Assembly (NCBI GenBank): GCA_003499525.1
Contig: DNTB01000041.1
Location: 62,001 to 126,000, forward strand
Source of the DNA: Flavobacteriales bacterium
Lineage (GTDB): Bacteria > Bacteroidota > Bacteroidia > Flavobacteriales_G > Salibacteraceae
DNA: 64,000 nt
Direction of reading: 5' to 3'
Below are positions 32,867 to 41,312 of the stretch, in pieces (the stretch's first letter is position 1; each line of letters starts with the position of its first letter). The position numbers and the translations under genes are program-made. The notes beneath the pieces were generated by a model. The model ran no database searches, was not told the DNA's origin, and saw nothing but the letters and a program-made list of their open reading frames with translations.

Positions 32867-34765
32867 ATGGCATTATCTGCGATCGATTATTTTTTGCTCT
32901 CGGCGTTTATAATCCTGAGTATATTCATAGGAATCCGGTTCAGAGCTACAAAAAGCAGTTCTCTATCAGCTTTCTTTCTCGGAGGACGCAACATACCCTG
33001 GTACATCGCAGGAATGAGTATGGTGGCTACTACATTCTCAGCCGATACCCCTCTGGCTGTCAGTGAGTTAGTCGGTCAGAATGGCATTTCAAAGAACTGG
33101 CTTTGGTGGAGCTTTCTTATAGGCGGCATGCTGACTACATTCTTCTTTGCTCACTATTGGAGAAGGTCGAATATACTTACTGAAGTAGAATTTATCGACA
33201 TTCGATATTCAGGCAAACCTGCCCGATTTCTAAGAGGCTTTAAGGCAATTTACCTGGGGATGTTTATGAATTCCATGGTCATTGCATGGGTCAACCTGGC
33301 CTTTGCAACTTTACTCTCCGTCTTTTTCGACTTAAGTGAGATCCAAACCTGGCTCATTGTAGGACTTGCAATGGTAGTAGCGGTGATATATTCAAGCTTA
33401 TCTGGCCTGTTAGGAATTGCCATAAATGACGCCGTACAATTCATTATTGCCATGATCGGTGCCATTGCCCTGGCCTGGCTGGTCTTAAGCTCTCCAGATG
33501 TTGGAGGTATATCCTCACTTCAAAAAGAGCTGCCTTCAGATTATTTCCATTTTCTGCCTTCTGTTTCCTCAGATATGGACTTGGCAAAAACTCTTACTCT
33601 TACGCTTGGTGCATTTCTGGCGTATGTTGGGGTTCAATGGTGGGCCAGCTGGTATCCCGGTATGGAGCCCGGTGGAGGTGGCTATGTGGCTCAACGAATG
33701 ATGAGTGTTCCGACAGAACGAGATGCCATGAAATCATCTCTATTTTTTCAAATTGCTCACTATGCTGTACGGCCATGGCCATGGATTCTGGTTGGTTTGG
33801 CCGCAATCTACCTGTACGATCCTGATTTTGCTTTGAAAAGTTCATATCACCTGGACTTATTGGCTCAATTTAGAGCGAATGGTGGAAGCTTTGAGGATTT
33901 TGCGAACGAATACGGACATCTCTTCAACTCCTCTGAACTGAAATCTGTTGAGTATTATTTCGACTATCGCAAGGGGTACGTTTTTGCAATGCGCGACTAT
34001 CTCCCCAATGGAGTAAGAGGATTGGTGCTGGCAGCGTTTTTTGCGGCATATATGAGTACAATTTCTACTCAACTCAATATGGGGGCCAGTTTTCTGGTCA
34101 ATGATCTTTATCTACCATTTCTAAAGAAAAAAGACAAGAATTCAAATGCAATTGTGATTTCAAGAATTGCAACTTTTTTAATACTTACCACCGGACTGAT
34201 CACAACTACCATGATCAACAGCATCACGGGAGTGTGGGAATTCGTTTTGGAAGCAGGAGCAGGTCTGGGGCTCGTACTCATTCTTAGATGGTATTGGTGG
34301 AGGGTCAACGCCTATGCTGAAATAGCAGCCATGCTGGCGCCATTTATAGGATACTCTATTGGCCAATATGTACTGAACCCCTATATGGGTGAAAGTTTTA
34401 TTTCTGAAAAAGGATCCTTTTTTTTCACAGTGGTATTTACTACAATTTCCTGGATATCTGTTGTTTACCTGACCAATCCTGAGCCAAAAGAAAAGCTGAG
34501 ATCCTTTATAATAAGAGCACGACCAGAAGGTTTTTGGGGAAAGGTTTATAAAGAGAATGGAATTACAGCTCCTGCAGGTCAGTTTTTTTATCAGGTGGCA
34601 TCCTGGCTCAGCGCCATATTTATGACCTATGGCGTACTATTTCTGGTAGGAAAAATAATCTTATCAGAATGGACTTATGCTGCAATTCTAAGCGCTGTTG
34701 TTGCAATTTCGGCACTGTCATTAGGGTACTTCATGTCTAAATTGAGTTACGATCAAGGCGAATAG
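32867..34765 (+). CDS. sodium:solute symporter family transporter
   Basis: A 632-residue SSS-family (LeuT-fold) transporter with about thirteen helices. The N-terminal signature is SLSAFFLGGRNIPWYIAGMSMVATTFSADTP, in which the S-T-F/SAD region forms the sodium site. GLVLAAFFAAYMSTISTQLNMGASFLVNDLY near 395-425 is the second sodium-site helix. ATG 32867 is preferred over GTG 32861. The substrate cannot be predicted. Bacteroidota have many paralogues for sugars, amino acids and nucleosides. No catabolic genes adjoin it. Confidence 0.92.
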   Translation: MALSAIDYFLLSAFIILSIFIGIRFRATKSSSLSAFFLGGRNIPWYIAGMSMVATTFSADTPLAVSELVGQNGISKNWLWWSFLIGGMLTTFFFAHYWRRSNILTEVEFIDIRYSGKPARFLRGFKAIYLGMFMNSMVIAWVNLAFATLLSVFFDLSEIQTWLIVGLAMVVAVIYSSLSGLLGIAINDAVQFIIAMIGAIALAWLVLSSPDVGGISSLQKELPSDYFHFLPSVSSDMDLAKTLTLTLGAFLAYVGVQWWASWYPGMEPGGGGYVAQRMMSVPTERDAMKSSLFFQIAHYAVRPWPWILVGLAAIYLYDPDFALKSSYHLDLLAQFRANGGSFEDFANEYGHLFNSSELKSVEYYFDYRKGYVFAMRDYLPNGVRGLVLAAFFAAYMSTISTQLNMGASFLVNDLYLPFLKKKDKNSNAIVISRIATFLILTTGLITTTMINSITGVWEFVLEAGAGLGLVLILRWYWWRVNAYAEIAAMLAPFIGYSIGQYVLNPYMGESFISEKGSFFFTVVFTTISWISVVYLTNPEPKEKLRSFIIRARPEGFWGKVYKENGITAPAGQFFYQVASWLSAIFMTYGVLFLVGKIILSEWTYAAILSAVVAISALSLGYFMSKLSYDQGE

Positions 34766-34858
34766 CCGCCTTTTAACTCAACTTTCATCCTTTAACGGAG
34801 AATTCGTAGGTCTGAAGGTTAACATTTTTTACACTTGCACCCTTTAAATTATGAATAC

Positions 34859-37078
34859 ATGAAACAGTTGCTTACAAAACTTCTCCTAGTCATCTTTATA
34901 GCTTCACCTTTCATTGCACGTGCCGATGAGGGAATGTGGCTTCCCATGTTTGTTAGTCGTTTGAATTACACGGATATGCAGAAAATGGGTCTTCAACTAA
35001 CTCCTGAAGAAATTTACAGCATAAACAACAGTTCGCTGAAAGACGCTATCGTGATGCTGAGTGGCGGCAGTTGCACTTCTGAGCTTATATCTTCAGAAGG
35101 TCTGCTTCTTACGAATCATCATTGTGCATACGGTGCAATTCAGGGAAATTCTACACCGGATCATGATTACCTTACGGATGGTTTTTGGGCAATGAGCAAA
35201 GATCAGGAACTGCAGGCTGAAGGTATGACAGCATCACTCCTCATTCGTATGGAGGATGTTACGGAAAAGGTGCTTAGTGAACTTTCAGAAGACATGAGCG
35301 AATCCGAGAGGGATAAAATGATTGCTCAGGTCAGTGATTCGCTTTCGAACGAGGCTGAAGAAGGAACTGATTACAACGCTACGGTTAAGTCCTTTTTCGA
35401 AGGCAATGAGTTCTACTTATTTGTTTATATCACATACGAAGATGTAAGATTAGTTGGAGCACCCCCATCATCTATCGGTAAATACGGAGGTGACACGGAC
35501 AACTGGATGTGGCCCCGCCATACCGGTGATTTCTCACTGTTGAGAATTTATACTGCACCGGACGGAAGTCCGGCCGGGTTCGCCGAGGAAAATGTACCCT
35601 TCAAACCGCAGCATCATTTACCAGTTTCATTGGAAGGGGTAAAAGCAAACGACTTTGCAATGATAATGGGTTATCCCGGCAGCACAGATCGATACTTAAC
35701 ATCAACTGGAGTAAGCATGGCCGTGGAATTAGATCAACCTGCAAGAATCAAAATTCGCAGAAAAAAGCTCGATATCTACAAGAAATATATGAACCAATCC
35801 GATGATATAAGAATAAAGTATGCTTCAAAATATGCACGGGTTTCTAACTACTGGAAATACTTTATCGGACAAACGACTCAGGTGAAAAAGAACCGGGTTA
35901 TTGAGAAAAAAGAAAAGATTGAAAAGGATTTCCAGATGTGGGCGGACAAAGGTTCAAACGATAATTATAAAATGGCCCTGCAATGGATCGATGAAGGCTA
36001 TGAAGGCATTGAGCCATATAAACTGTCCTCTACATATTTAGGAGAAGCCCTCTTTGGTTCTGAAATAATGCTATTTGCTTATCGATTATCCGGACTTCAA
36101 GGCGCATTGAGCGCTGAAGAGCCTGATCAGGAAAAGATTGATGCCCAGATTCAAAGTGCCCGCGGAAGAGGAGCGAAGCATTTTAAGGATTATGAAGAGG
36201 TTATTGATAGAAAAGTTACCGCGGCAATGTTCGAAATGTACCACAGTGCAATACCTTCGGAGCAACAGCCCGATGATTTCCTCAATATGGTAAAGAAAAA
36301 CAAAGGTGATTTTACTAAAATGGTGGACAAAATGTTTGATAAGTCCTTTCTATCCAATGAAACTTCATTCAATGAATTTTTGGACGATCCGTCAGCAAAG
36401 GAAATGCAAAAAGATCCCGCAATGACCCTGGCTATGTCCTTTTTAATGAACTTCCGAGGAGAAATCAGAGCGGCCATGATGGAGAGCTATAGCAAAATGG
36501 ATAAGGGTAATCGATATTTTGTTGCAGGACTGAGAGAATTCCAACCTAGCAAAAGTTTCTATCCGAATGCCAACTCTACGATGAGATTGACATATGGTCA
36601 GGTATTGCCGTACTCACCTTACGATGCGGTGAGCTACAATTTCTTTACGACTATAGATGGAGTCATGGAAAAAGAAGATCAGGATAATCCTGAGTTTATC
36701 GTTCCTGAAAAATTGAAGAAACTGCATGCAGAAAAAGACTACGGTCAATATGCTGATAAAGACGGTAATCTTCACGTTTGCTTTCTGAGTAATAATGACA
36801 TCACAGGGGGGAACTCAGGATCACCGGTTATCAATGGAAAGGGTCATTTGATTGGACTTGCTTTTGACGGCAACTGGGAAGCTATGAGCGGTGATATCTT
36901 CTTTGAAAACAAAGTCCAAAGAACGATATCTGTAGACATCCGGTATGTATTGTTCATCATGGATAAATATGCTGGAGCTACTAACCTTATCGATGAATTA
37001 ACATTAGTTCGCCCGGTGAAGAAAGCTCCTTTACCTGCAGAAACAAAAAATCTTCAACTCAAAGATTACGCAGAATAA
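34859..37078 (+). CDS. S46 family dipeptidyl peptidase (DPP7/DPP11)
   Basis: A 739-residue exported serine exopeptidase. The signal peptide is MKQLLTKLLLVIFIASPFIARA, starting at ATG 34859; an earlier TTG adds nothing family-like. Catalytic histidine: LLLTNHHCAYGAIQ near residue 85. Catalytic aspartate region: GDTDNWMWPRHTGDFSLLRIY. Catalytic serine: GGNSGSPVINGKG near 650. Such enzymes release dipeptides from peptides in the periplasm of asaccharolytic or proteolytic Bacteroidota. The S1 residue that separates DPP7 from DPP11 would be just after the serine region (AFDGNWEAMSGDI) and I cannot assign it. A terminator follows. Confidence 0.94.
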   Translation: MKQLLTKLLLVIFIASPFIARADEGMWLPMFVSRLNYTDMQKMGLQLTPEEIYSINNSSLKDAIVMLSGGSCTSELISSEGLLLTNHHCAYGAIQGNSTPDHDYLTDGFWAMSKDQELQAEGMTASLLIRMEDVTEKVLSELSEDMSESERDKMIAQVSDSLSNEAEEGTDYNATVKSFFEGNEFYLFVYITYEDVRLVGAPPSSIGKYGGDTDNWMWPRHTGDFSLLRIYTAPDGSPAGFAEENVPFKPQHHLPVSLEGVKANDFAMIMGYPGSTDRYLTSTGVSMAVELDQPARIKIRRKKLDIYKKYMNQSDDIRIKYASKYARVSNYWKYFIGQTTQVKKNRVIEKKEKIEKDFQMWADKGSNDNYKMALQWIDEGYEGIEPYKLSSTYLGEALFGSEIMLFAYRLSGLQGALSAEEPDQEKIDAQIQSARGRGAKHFKDYEEVIDRKVTAAMFEMYHSAIPSEQQPDDFLNMVKKNKGDFTKMVDKMFDKSFLSNETSFNEFLDDPSAKEMQKDPAMTLAMSFLMNFRGEIRAAMMESYSKMDKGNRYFVAGLREFQPSKSFYPNANSTMRLTYGQVLPYSPYDAVSYNFFTTIDGVMEKEDQDNPEFIVPEKLKKLHAEKDYGQYADKDGNLHVCFLSNNDITGGNSGSPVINGKGHLIGLAFDGNWEAMSGDIFFENKVQRTISVDIRYVLFIMDKYAGATNLIDELTLVRPVKKAPLPAETKNLQLKDYAE

Positions 37079-37101
37079 ACCGTATTGATCAAGATAAAGA
37101 G

Positions 37102-37136
37102 AAGACGCTTGTACCCGATATGAGCGTCTTTTTTTT
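37102..37136 (+). terminator. rho-independent terminator after the S46 peptidase
   Basis: Stem AAGACGCT/AGCGTCTT with a 13-base loop is followed by eight T residues. Confidence 0.9.
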
Positions 37137-37141
37137 GTGTC

Positions 37142-37149
37142 TAACTTTG
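37142..37149 (+). promoter_or_regulatory. promoter -7 element for the methyltransferase/ZIP operon
   Basis: TAACTTTG matches TAnnTTTG, 16 bases before ATG 37166. It sits just past the terminator, so the -33 region would lie inside the hairpin. Confidence 0.45.
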
Positions 37150-37165
37150 CCCGATTTTTTCTACA

Positions 37166-37906
37166 ATGGCCAAAACAAAGACAGAGTGGTTCGAATCATG
37201 GTTCGATTCCAAATACTACCCCATCTTATACAAGCACCGGAACGAGGAGGAGGCCAAAGCTTTTATCGATAAACTCTTTGCATATCTGGACTGTAGTTCA
37301 GGAGCAAGAATCCTCGATCTTGCCTGTGGACGCGGACGGCATTCGGTATATATTCATTCTAAAGGAAACATTGTAACCGGGGTGGATTTATCACCCAACT
37401 CTATCGAATACGCTTTAAAAAAGGCTTCGAAAGGGCTGAACTTTCAAGTTTCGGATATGCGCCATCTGCCATTCGAAAATGAATTTGATTTAGTAGTAAA
37501 TCTGTTTACCAGTTTCGGGTATTTCGAGCACCAGAACGAAAACAACCTGGTGGTCCAAAGTGTGCTTAAATCATTGAAAAGCAATGGTTTATTTGTGCTG
37601 GATTATTTGAACTCTCATACTGCATTAAACAGATTAAGAGCACATGAGGTTAAATCTCTGAACGGTGTACATTTTGAGATCCATCGTACCTATGAAGAGC
37701 CCTACATTATAAAAAGAATTAGCGTGACCGAAGGTGATCAAAAAAGTGAGTATTTAGAGCGTGTGATGGCTTTATCCGAAGAGTATTTTGAAGAACTTTT
37801 GGTCAAGAACGGATTCACCATTAAAGACATTTTTGGGGACTACCAGCTTAACAAATACGACCGAAGTTCTTCTGACCGTTTAATTCTGGTGGCACATGCA
37901 GGCTGA
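37166..37906 (+). CDS. class I SAM-dependent methyltransferase
   Basis: A 246-residue methyltransferase. Motif I is ARILDLACGRGRHSVYIHS near 47-65, motif II GVDLSPNSIEYA near 71, and VSDMRHLPFENEFDLVVNLFTSFGYF supplies motifs III and IV. It belongs to the group related to ubiquinone/glycine-type small-molecule methyltransferases. The opening WFESWFDSKYYPILYKHRNEEEA is distinctive of a conserved Bacteroidota family. The substrate is unknown. Its end overlaps the ZIP gene by 11 bases. Confidence 0.88.
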   Translation: MAKTKTEWFESWFDSKYYPILYKHRNEEEAKAFIDKLFAYLDCSSGARILDLACGRGRHSVYIHSKGNIVTGVDLSPNSIEYALKKASKGLNFQVSDMRHLPFENEFDLVVNLFTSFGYFEHQNENNLVVQSVLKSLKSNGLFVLDYLNSHTALNRLRAHEVKSLNGVHFEIHRTYEEPYIIKRISVTEGDQKSEYLERVMALSEEYFEELLVKNGFTIKDIFGDYQLNKYDRSSSDRLILVAHAG

Positions 37907-38618
37907 TCTTTGGTTCATTTATCTTTTGCTTGTTATTGGATTAGGACTGGTTGCTTTTGGAGCCTATGCGGCCAGGGTAAAGGCCTCTGTAGAACTCAAA
38001 TATGTTCTTTCTGCAAGTGGAGCTTTTTTGTTTGGTCTTATACTGCTGCATCTAATCCCAGAAGTGTTTTCGAGTTCACTTCCCTATGCCGGGGTCTATG
38101 TCTTAATTGGTTTCCTGATCCAACTTTTTCTGGATTATTTTTCAAAAGGAATAGAACATGGCCACATACATAGTTCAAGAGGATTAAGCTCTCTGGTCGT
38201 ATTTGCAGGACTTTGCATACACGCTTTTTTCGAGGGGTTTCCGGTTATCGATACTGCTGCCGCCAGTTTTAAATTCAACTTTCCCTTGCTCATAGGAATA
38301 CTGGCTCATAAAATTCCGGTTATTGTCGTTCTGGTATGGTTACTCAATGATTCTGGGTTTTCCAAAAGAAACACACTCTTTATGATTGGCATCTTCATAT
38401 TAATGATGCCTCTTGGAAGCCTTGCTAATATATCGTTGAGCATGCTGATGTCGGATACTTCAATTTATCGTCCTGTAGTCCTTTCTATTGTAACAGGAGT
38501 ATTATTACATGTGGCCACCACCATTATGTACGAGAATGACCAGCACCATCATTTTAATCTGCGCAAAACCCTGGCTATTCTGGCCGGATTCTTACTTGCA
38601 GCACTAAGTGCCATATAA
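37896..38618 (+). CDS. ZIP family divalent metal transporter
   Basis: A 240-residue inner-membrane protein with about eight helices. Helix 2 has the SGAFLFGLILLHLIPEVF motif, with the ZIP metal-site histidine and glutamate. The loop after helix 3 is short and histidine-bearing (KGIEHGHIHSS). Helix 4 has LCIHAFFEGFPV, matching the HxxxEG metal-binding signature. LAHKIPVIVVLVWLL near 130-144 is the helix-5 site. It probably imports zinc or iron. It is translationally coupled to the upstream methyltransferase. Confidence 0.88.
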   Translation: MQADLWFIYLLLVIGLGLVAFGAYAARVKASVELKYVLSASGAFLFGLILLHLIPEVFSSSLPYAGVYVLIGFLIQLFLDYFSKGIEHGHIHSSRGLSSLVVFAGLCIHAFFEGFPVIDTAAASFKFNFPLLIGILAHKIPVIVVLVWLLNDSGFSKRNTLFMIGIFILMMPLGSLANISLSMLMSDTSIYRPVVLSIVTGVLLHVATTIMYENDQHHHFNLRKTLAILAGFLLAALSAI

Positions 38619-38689
38619 AGTATTAGTAGAATTTATAAGAACTTAAAAAACTATTAATATAAGATATAATGCAGGTATTCCACAAGGTC

Positions 38690-38697
38690 TACTTTTG
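38690..38697 (+). promoter_or_regulatory. promoter -7 element for the peroxiredoxin gene
   Basis: TACTTTTG matches TAnnTTTG, 30 bases before the ATG, followed by an A-rich leader typical of highly translated Bacteroidota genes. Confidence 0.5.
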
Positions 38698-38727
38698 CCC
38701 ATATTTTCAAATTAAATAATTAACAAA

Positions 38728-39357
38728 ATGGCAGTATTAGTAGGTAAAGAGGCTCCTGATTTTTCAGCAGCAGCTGTAGTAGACGGAGTAGATATAGTAG
38801 AGGATTTTTCATTGTCACAGTTTAGAGGGAAATACGTGATTCTTTTCTTTTACCCTAAAGATTTCACATTTGTATGTCCAACTGAGCTGCATGCTTTTCA
38901 GGAAAAGTTGGATGCTTTTAAGGCTAAAAACACTGAAATTATAGCTGTATCAACAGACACAGAGCAGTCTCACTGGGGCTGGCTCCAAATGGACAAAGAC
39001 AATGGTGGAATTGAGGGAGTTACTTATCCAATAGTAGCCGATACGAATAAAACCATCTCTTACAACTATGATGTTTTAGCCGGGGATTTCTACTATGATG
39101 AAAACGACATGCTTCAGGCAGAAGGAGAACTGGTAGCGTATAGAGGATTATTCCTGATTGACCGCGATGGTGTAGTAAGGCATCAATTAGTCAATGACCT
39201 TCCATTAGGACGAAATATTGACGAAGCGATGAGAATGCTCGATTCTTTGCAATATCTGGAAGAACATGGAGAGGTTTGTCCCGCTAACTGGAGCGAAGGC
39301 AAAGAAGGAATGAAAGCAACTCATGATGGAGTAGCCGATTACCTGTCAACACACTAG
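38728..39357 (+). CDS. 2-Cys peroxiredoxin (AhpC/Prx1 type)
   Basis: A 209-residue peroxidase that reduces hydrogen peroxide and organic peroxides. The peroxidatic cysteine is C50 in FYPKDFTFVCPTEL. The resolving cysteine is C184 in HGEVCPANW, so it is a typical 2-Cys enzyme. The GGxG-like motif is present as DNGGIEGVTYPIV. The reductant is probably thioredoxin, since trxB lies 0.9 kb downstream and no ahpF is seen. It stands alone between its own promoter and a strong terminator. Confidence 0.96.
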   Translation: MAVLVGKEAPDFSAAAVVDGVDIVEDFSLSQFRGKYVILFFYPKDFTFVCPTELHAFQEKLDAFKAKNTEIIAVSTDTEQSHWGWLQMDKDNGGIEGVTYPIVADTNKTISYNYDVLAGDFYYDENDMLQAEGELVAYRGLFLIDRDGVVRHQLVNDLPLGRNIDEAMRMLDSLQYLEEHGEVCPANWSEGKEGMKATHDGVADYLSTH

Positions 39358-39381
39358 TATTCAATCAATAGTTATAAATCC

Positions 39382-39413
39382 AAGGCTGATTCAGAAATGA
39401 ATTGGCCTTTTTT
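39382..39413 (+). terminator. rho-independent terminator after peroxiredoxin
   Basis: A 12-bp stem with two G-T wobbles (AAGGCTGATTCA with TGAATTGGCCTT) is closed by a GAAA tetraloop and followed by six T residues. Confidence 0.9.
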
Positions 39414-40209
39414 ATTTTCTACTAAACTCAACTTCATGATGGTGGGAATTAAGCTTGTACATCCTGTACTTTTTCATATCAACCTGTTCTCTACCGGAAA
39501 TTATGATCAATGCAGTGAGAATACCAAATAACAAGTTGAAGGATAAAATCCAAGACGGACTTACAAAGAGAAATACCCACACCAGGAGGTCCATAGCAGT
39601 CATTATTATCACGAGAAATTTCATTCTTATGTACAAATCTTCGTTTCTGGTTTCGTAAGATCCATAAAAGATATTATAAACCCTTTTTTGCTTTTTAAAG
39701 AGTTTGTCCAGCAACCGGAAGTATACGAGCCACTGCAAAAACCAGAATAAATGAACAGCTACGAATATTCCACGTGCAATTCCAGTAGAAAAAGTATCTC
39801 TGGATTTGGAGGATTCTGAAACAATATCAATAATCTCCTCATTGGTAAAAAGCAAAGCAGCAATTATCGCAATTATAAAAGAGACTACAGGCAGTATGAT
39901 ATGCCATATCCAGTTGATTTTCTTTCCCACTACTTCATCTTCCAACAGACTGGTAACAAAAGAATAAAACAAAGGTGCAGATAGCATCCAAAGAGGAATG
40001 AGGATGACCAAAGGCCATAGCTGATATGCTGCAAACTCTATCTTGAAAATCAGATTAGCAATAAAGTAGGCCAAAAGACTAACCAACATGAGCACTAAGA
40101 GAAGTCTGCTTCTTCCCCTGAATCTATTTGCCAGAATAGACAAGATACCCACCGCGGATACTCCTGCAGGGATCAAGAAAGATATTGCGGATAGAACAAC
40201 GAAATTCAT
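39412..40209 (-). CDS. seven-helix membrane protein resembling the sensor half of AraC-type regulators
   Basis: A 265-residue membrane protein with seven hydrophobic segments. The central part, LWMLSAPLFYSFVTSLLEDEVVGKKINWIWHIILP, follows the pattern of the N-terminal seven-helix sensor found in many Bacteroidota AraC-family regulators (GPLLYFYVKSL...hFLP). There, a DNA-binding domain follows the last helix. Here the protein ends about 25 residues after the last helix with a polar tail (YRMYKLNSHHHEVEFSRK). It is either an orphan sensor or an unrelated membrane protein. The function is unknown. Confidence 0.6.
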   Translation of the reverse strand: MNFVVLSAISFLIPAGVSAVGILSILANRFRGRSRLLLVLMLVSLLAYFIANLIFKIEFAAYQLWPLVILIPLWMLSAPLFYSFVTSLLEDEVVGKKINWIWHIILPVVSFIIAIIAALLFTNEEIIDIVSESSKSRDTFSTGIARGIFVAVHLFWFLQWLVYFRLLDKLFKKQKRVYNIFYGSYETRNEDLYIRMKFLVIIMTAMDLLVWVFLFVSPSWILSFNLLFGILTALIIISGREQVDMKKYRMYKLNSHHHEVEFSRK

Positions 40210-40215
40210 TCCAAT

Positions 40216-40240
40216 AAAAAAGGGAGCAAATTATACTCCC
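40216..40240 (-). terminator. short hairpin terminator after trxB
   Basis: On the minus strand, GGGAG and CTCCC arms around a 9-base loop are followed by six T residues, 20 bases past the trxB stop and just before the next gene on the same strand. The stem is only 5 bp, so read-through is likely. Confidence 0.55.
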
Positions 40241-40261
40241 CTATCTTTAAATCAAAAGTAG

Positions 40262-41209
40262 CTAATCTCCTTTTTCTGCCAAATATCTTTCGGCGTCCAG
40301 TGCTGCCATACATCCGGTGCCGGCTGCCGTTATAGCTTGACGATATATTTTATCAGCTGCATCACCTGCTACAAAGACTCCTTCTACATTGGTTTTGGCA
40401 GAATCGGGTTTGTTGATGATGTATCCCGTTTCATCCATGTCAATGTAATCCTTGAAAATATCGGTGTTCGGTTTATGTCCAATCGCCACGAAAAATCCGT
40501 CGATCGGAATATCCTTTACTTGTCCGGTAGCAGTGTGTTTAACCTTTACTCCCTCAACAACATTGTCACCCAACACATCCTCCGTAACATGCTCAAAAAG
40601 CACTTCGATATTCTCCATGCTGTTCACTCGATGCTGCATAGCTTTTGAAGCTCTGAAGTGATCTTTTCGAACAATCATGTAAACTTTTCTGCAGAGCTTG
40701 GCTAAATAGGTTGCTTCCTCAGCCGCCGTATCACCACCACCGACAATGGCAACATCCTTTCCTTTATAGAAGAAACCATCGCAGACCGCACACGCAGAAA
40801 CACCGCCGCCTTTGTTTCTTATTCTTTGTTCAGATTCCAGGCCTAACCATTTAGCTGAAGCACCAGTGGCAATAATTACCGTATCCGCGGTAAGCGAAAT
40901 TTTACCGTTGTCCACCTCAATTTTATGAGGCGATTCAGAAAAATCAACTTTGGTAATCACCCCAAATCTTACATCTGTTCCAAATCTCTCCGCCTGTTTT
41001 TTCATATCTTCCATCATGGCAGGTCCGTTGATACCTTCCGGGTATCCCGGGAAATTATCTACATCCGTGGTTGTAGTTAATTGACCTCCAGGCTCCATTC
41101 CTGTGTATATTACAGGATGTAAATCCGAACGAGCAGCATAAATAGCTGCCGTATACCCCGCAGGGCCGGTACCTATAATTAGGCACTTTATATGTTCGCG
41201 TTCTTCCAT
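40262..41209 (-). CDS. trxB: thioredoxin-disulfide reductase
   Basis: A 315-residue low-molecular-weight TrxR that transfers electrons from NADPH through FAD to thioredoxin. FAD motif GTGPAGYTAAIYAAR near 13-27, redox pair C140-x-x-C143 in VSACAVCDG, NADPH motif VGGGDTAAEEA near 156, and the C-terminal FAD motif VFVAGDAADKIYRQ. It is likely the electron source for the nearby 2-Cys peroxiredoxin. A -7 element lies 21 bases upstream. Confidence 0.97.
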   Translation of the reverse strand: MEEREHIKCLIIGTGPAGYTAAIYAARSDLHPVIYTGMEPGGQLTTTTDVDNFPGYPEGINGPAMMEDMKKQAERFGTDVRFGVITKVDFSESPHKIEVDNGKISLTADTVIIATGASAKWLGLESEQRIRNKGGGVSACAVCDGFFYKGKDVAIVGGGDTAAEEATYLAKLCRKVYMIVRKDHFRASKAMQHRVNSMENIEVLFEHVTEDVLGDNVVEGVKVKHTATGQVKDIPIDGFFVAIGHKPNTDIFKDYIDMDETGYIINKPDSAKTNVEGVFVAGDAADKIYRQAITAAGTGCMAALDAERYLAEKGD

Positions 41210-41230
41210 TATCTGTTCTGTTTAATCCGA

Positions 41231-41238
41231 CAAAAGTA
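41231..41238 (-). promoter_or_regulatory. promoter -7 element for trxB
   Basis: TACTTTTG on the minus strand matches TAnnTTTG, 21 bases before the trxB ATG. No -33 TTG is seen at standard spacing. Confidence 0.45.
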
Positions 41239-41312
41239 ATGATTCAACGCCCTTTAAACCGCTGAATTTTGGATCGGCTAAATTGTTTCATCTGATAGGC
41301 AATAATTGTAAC

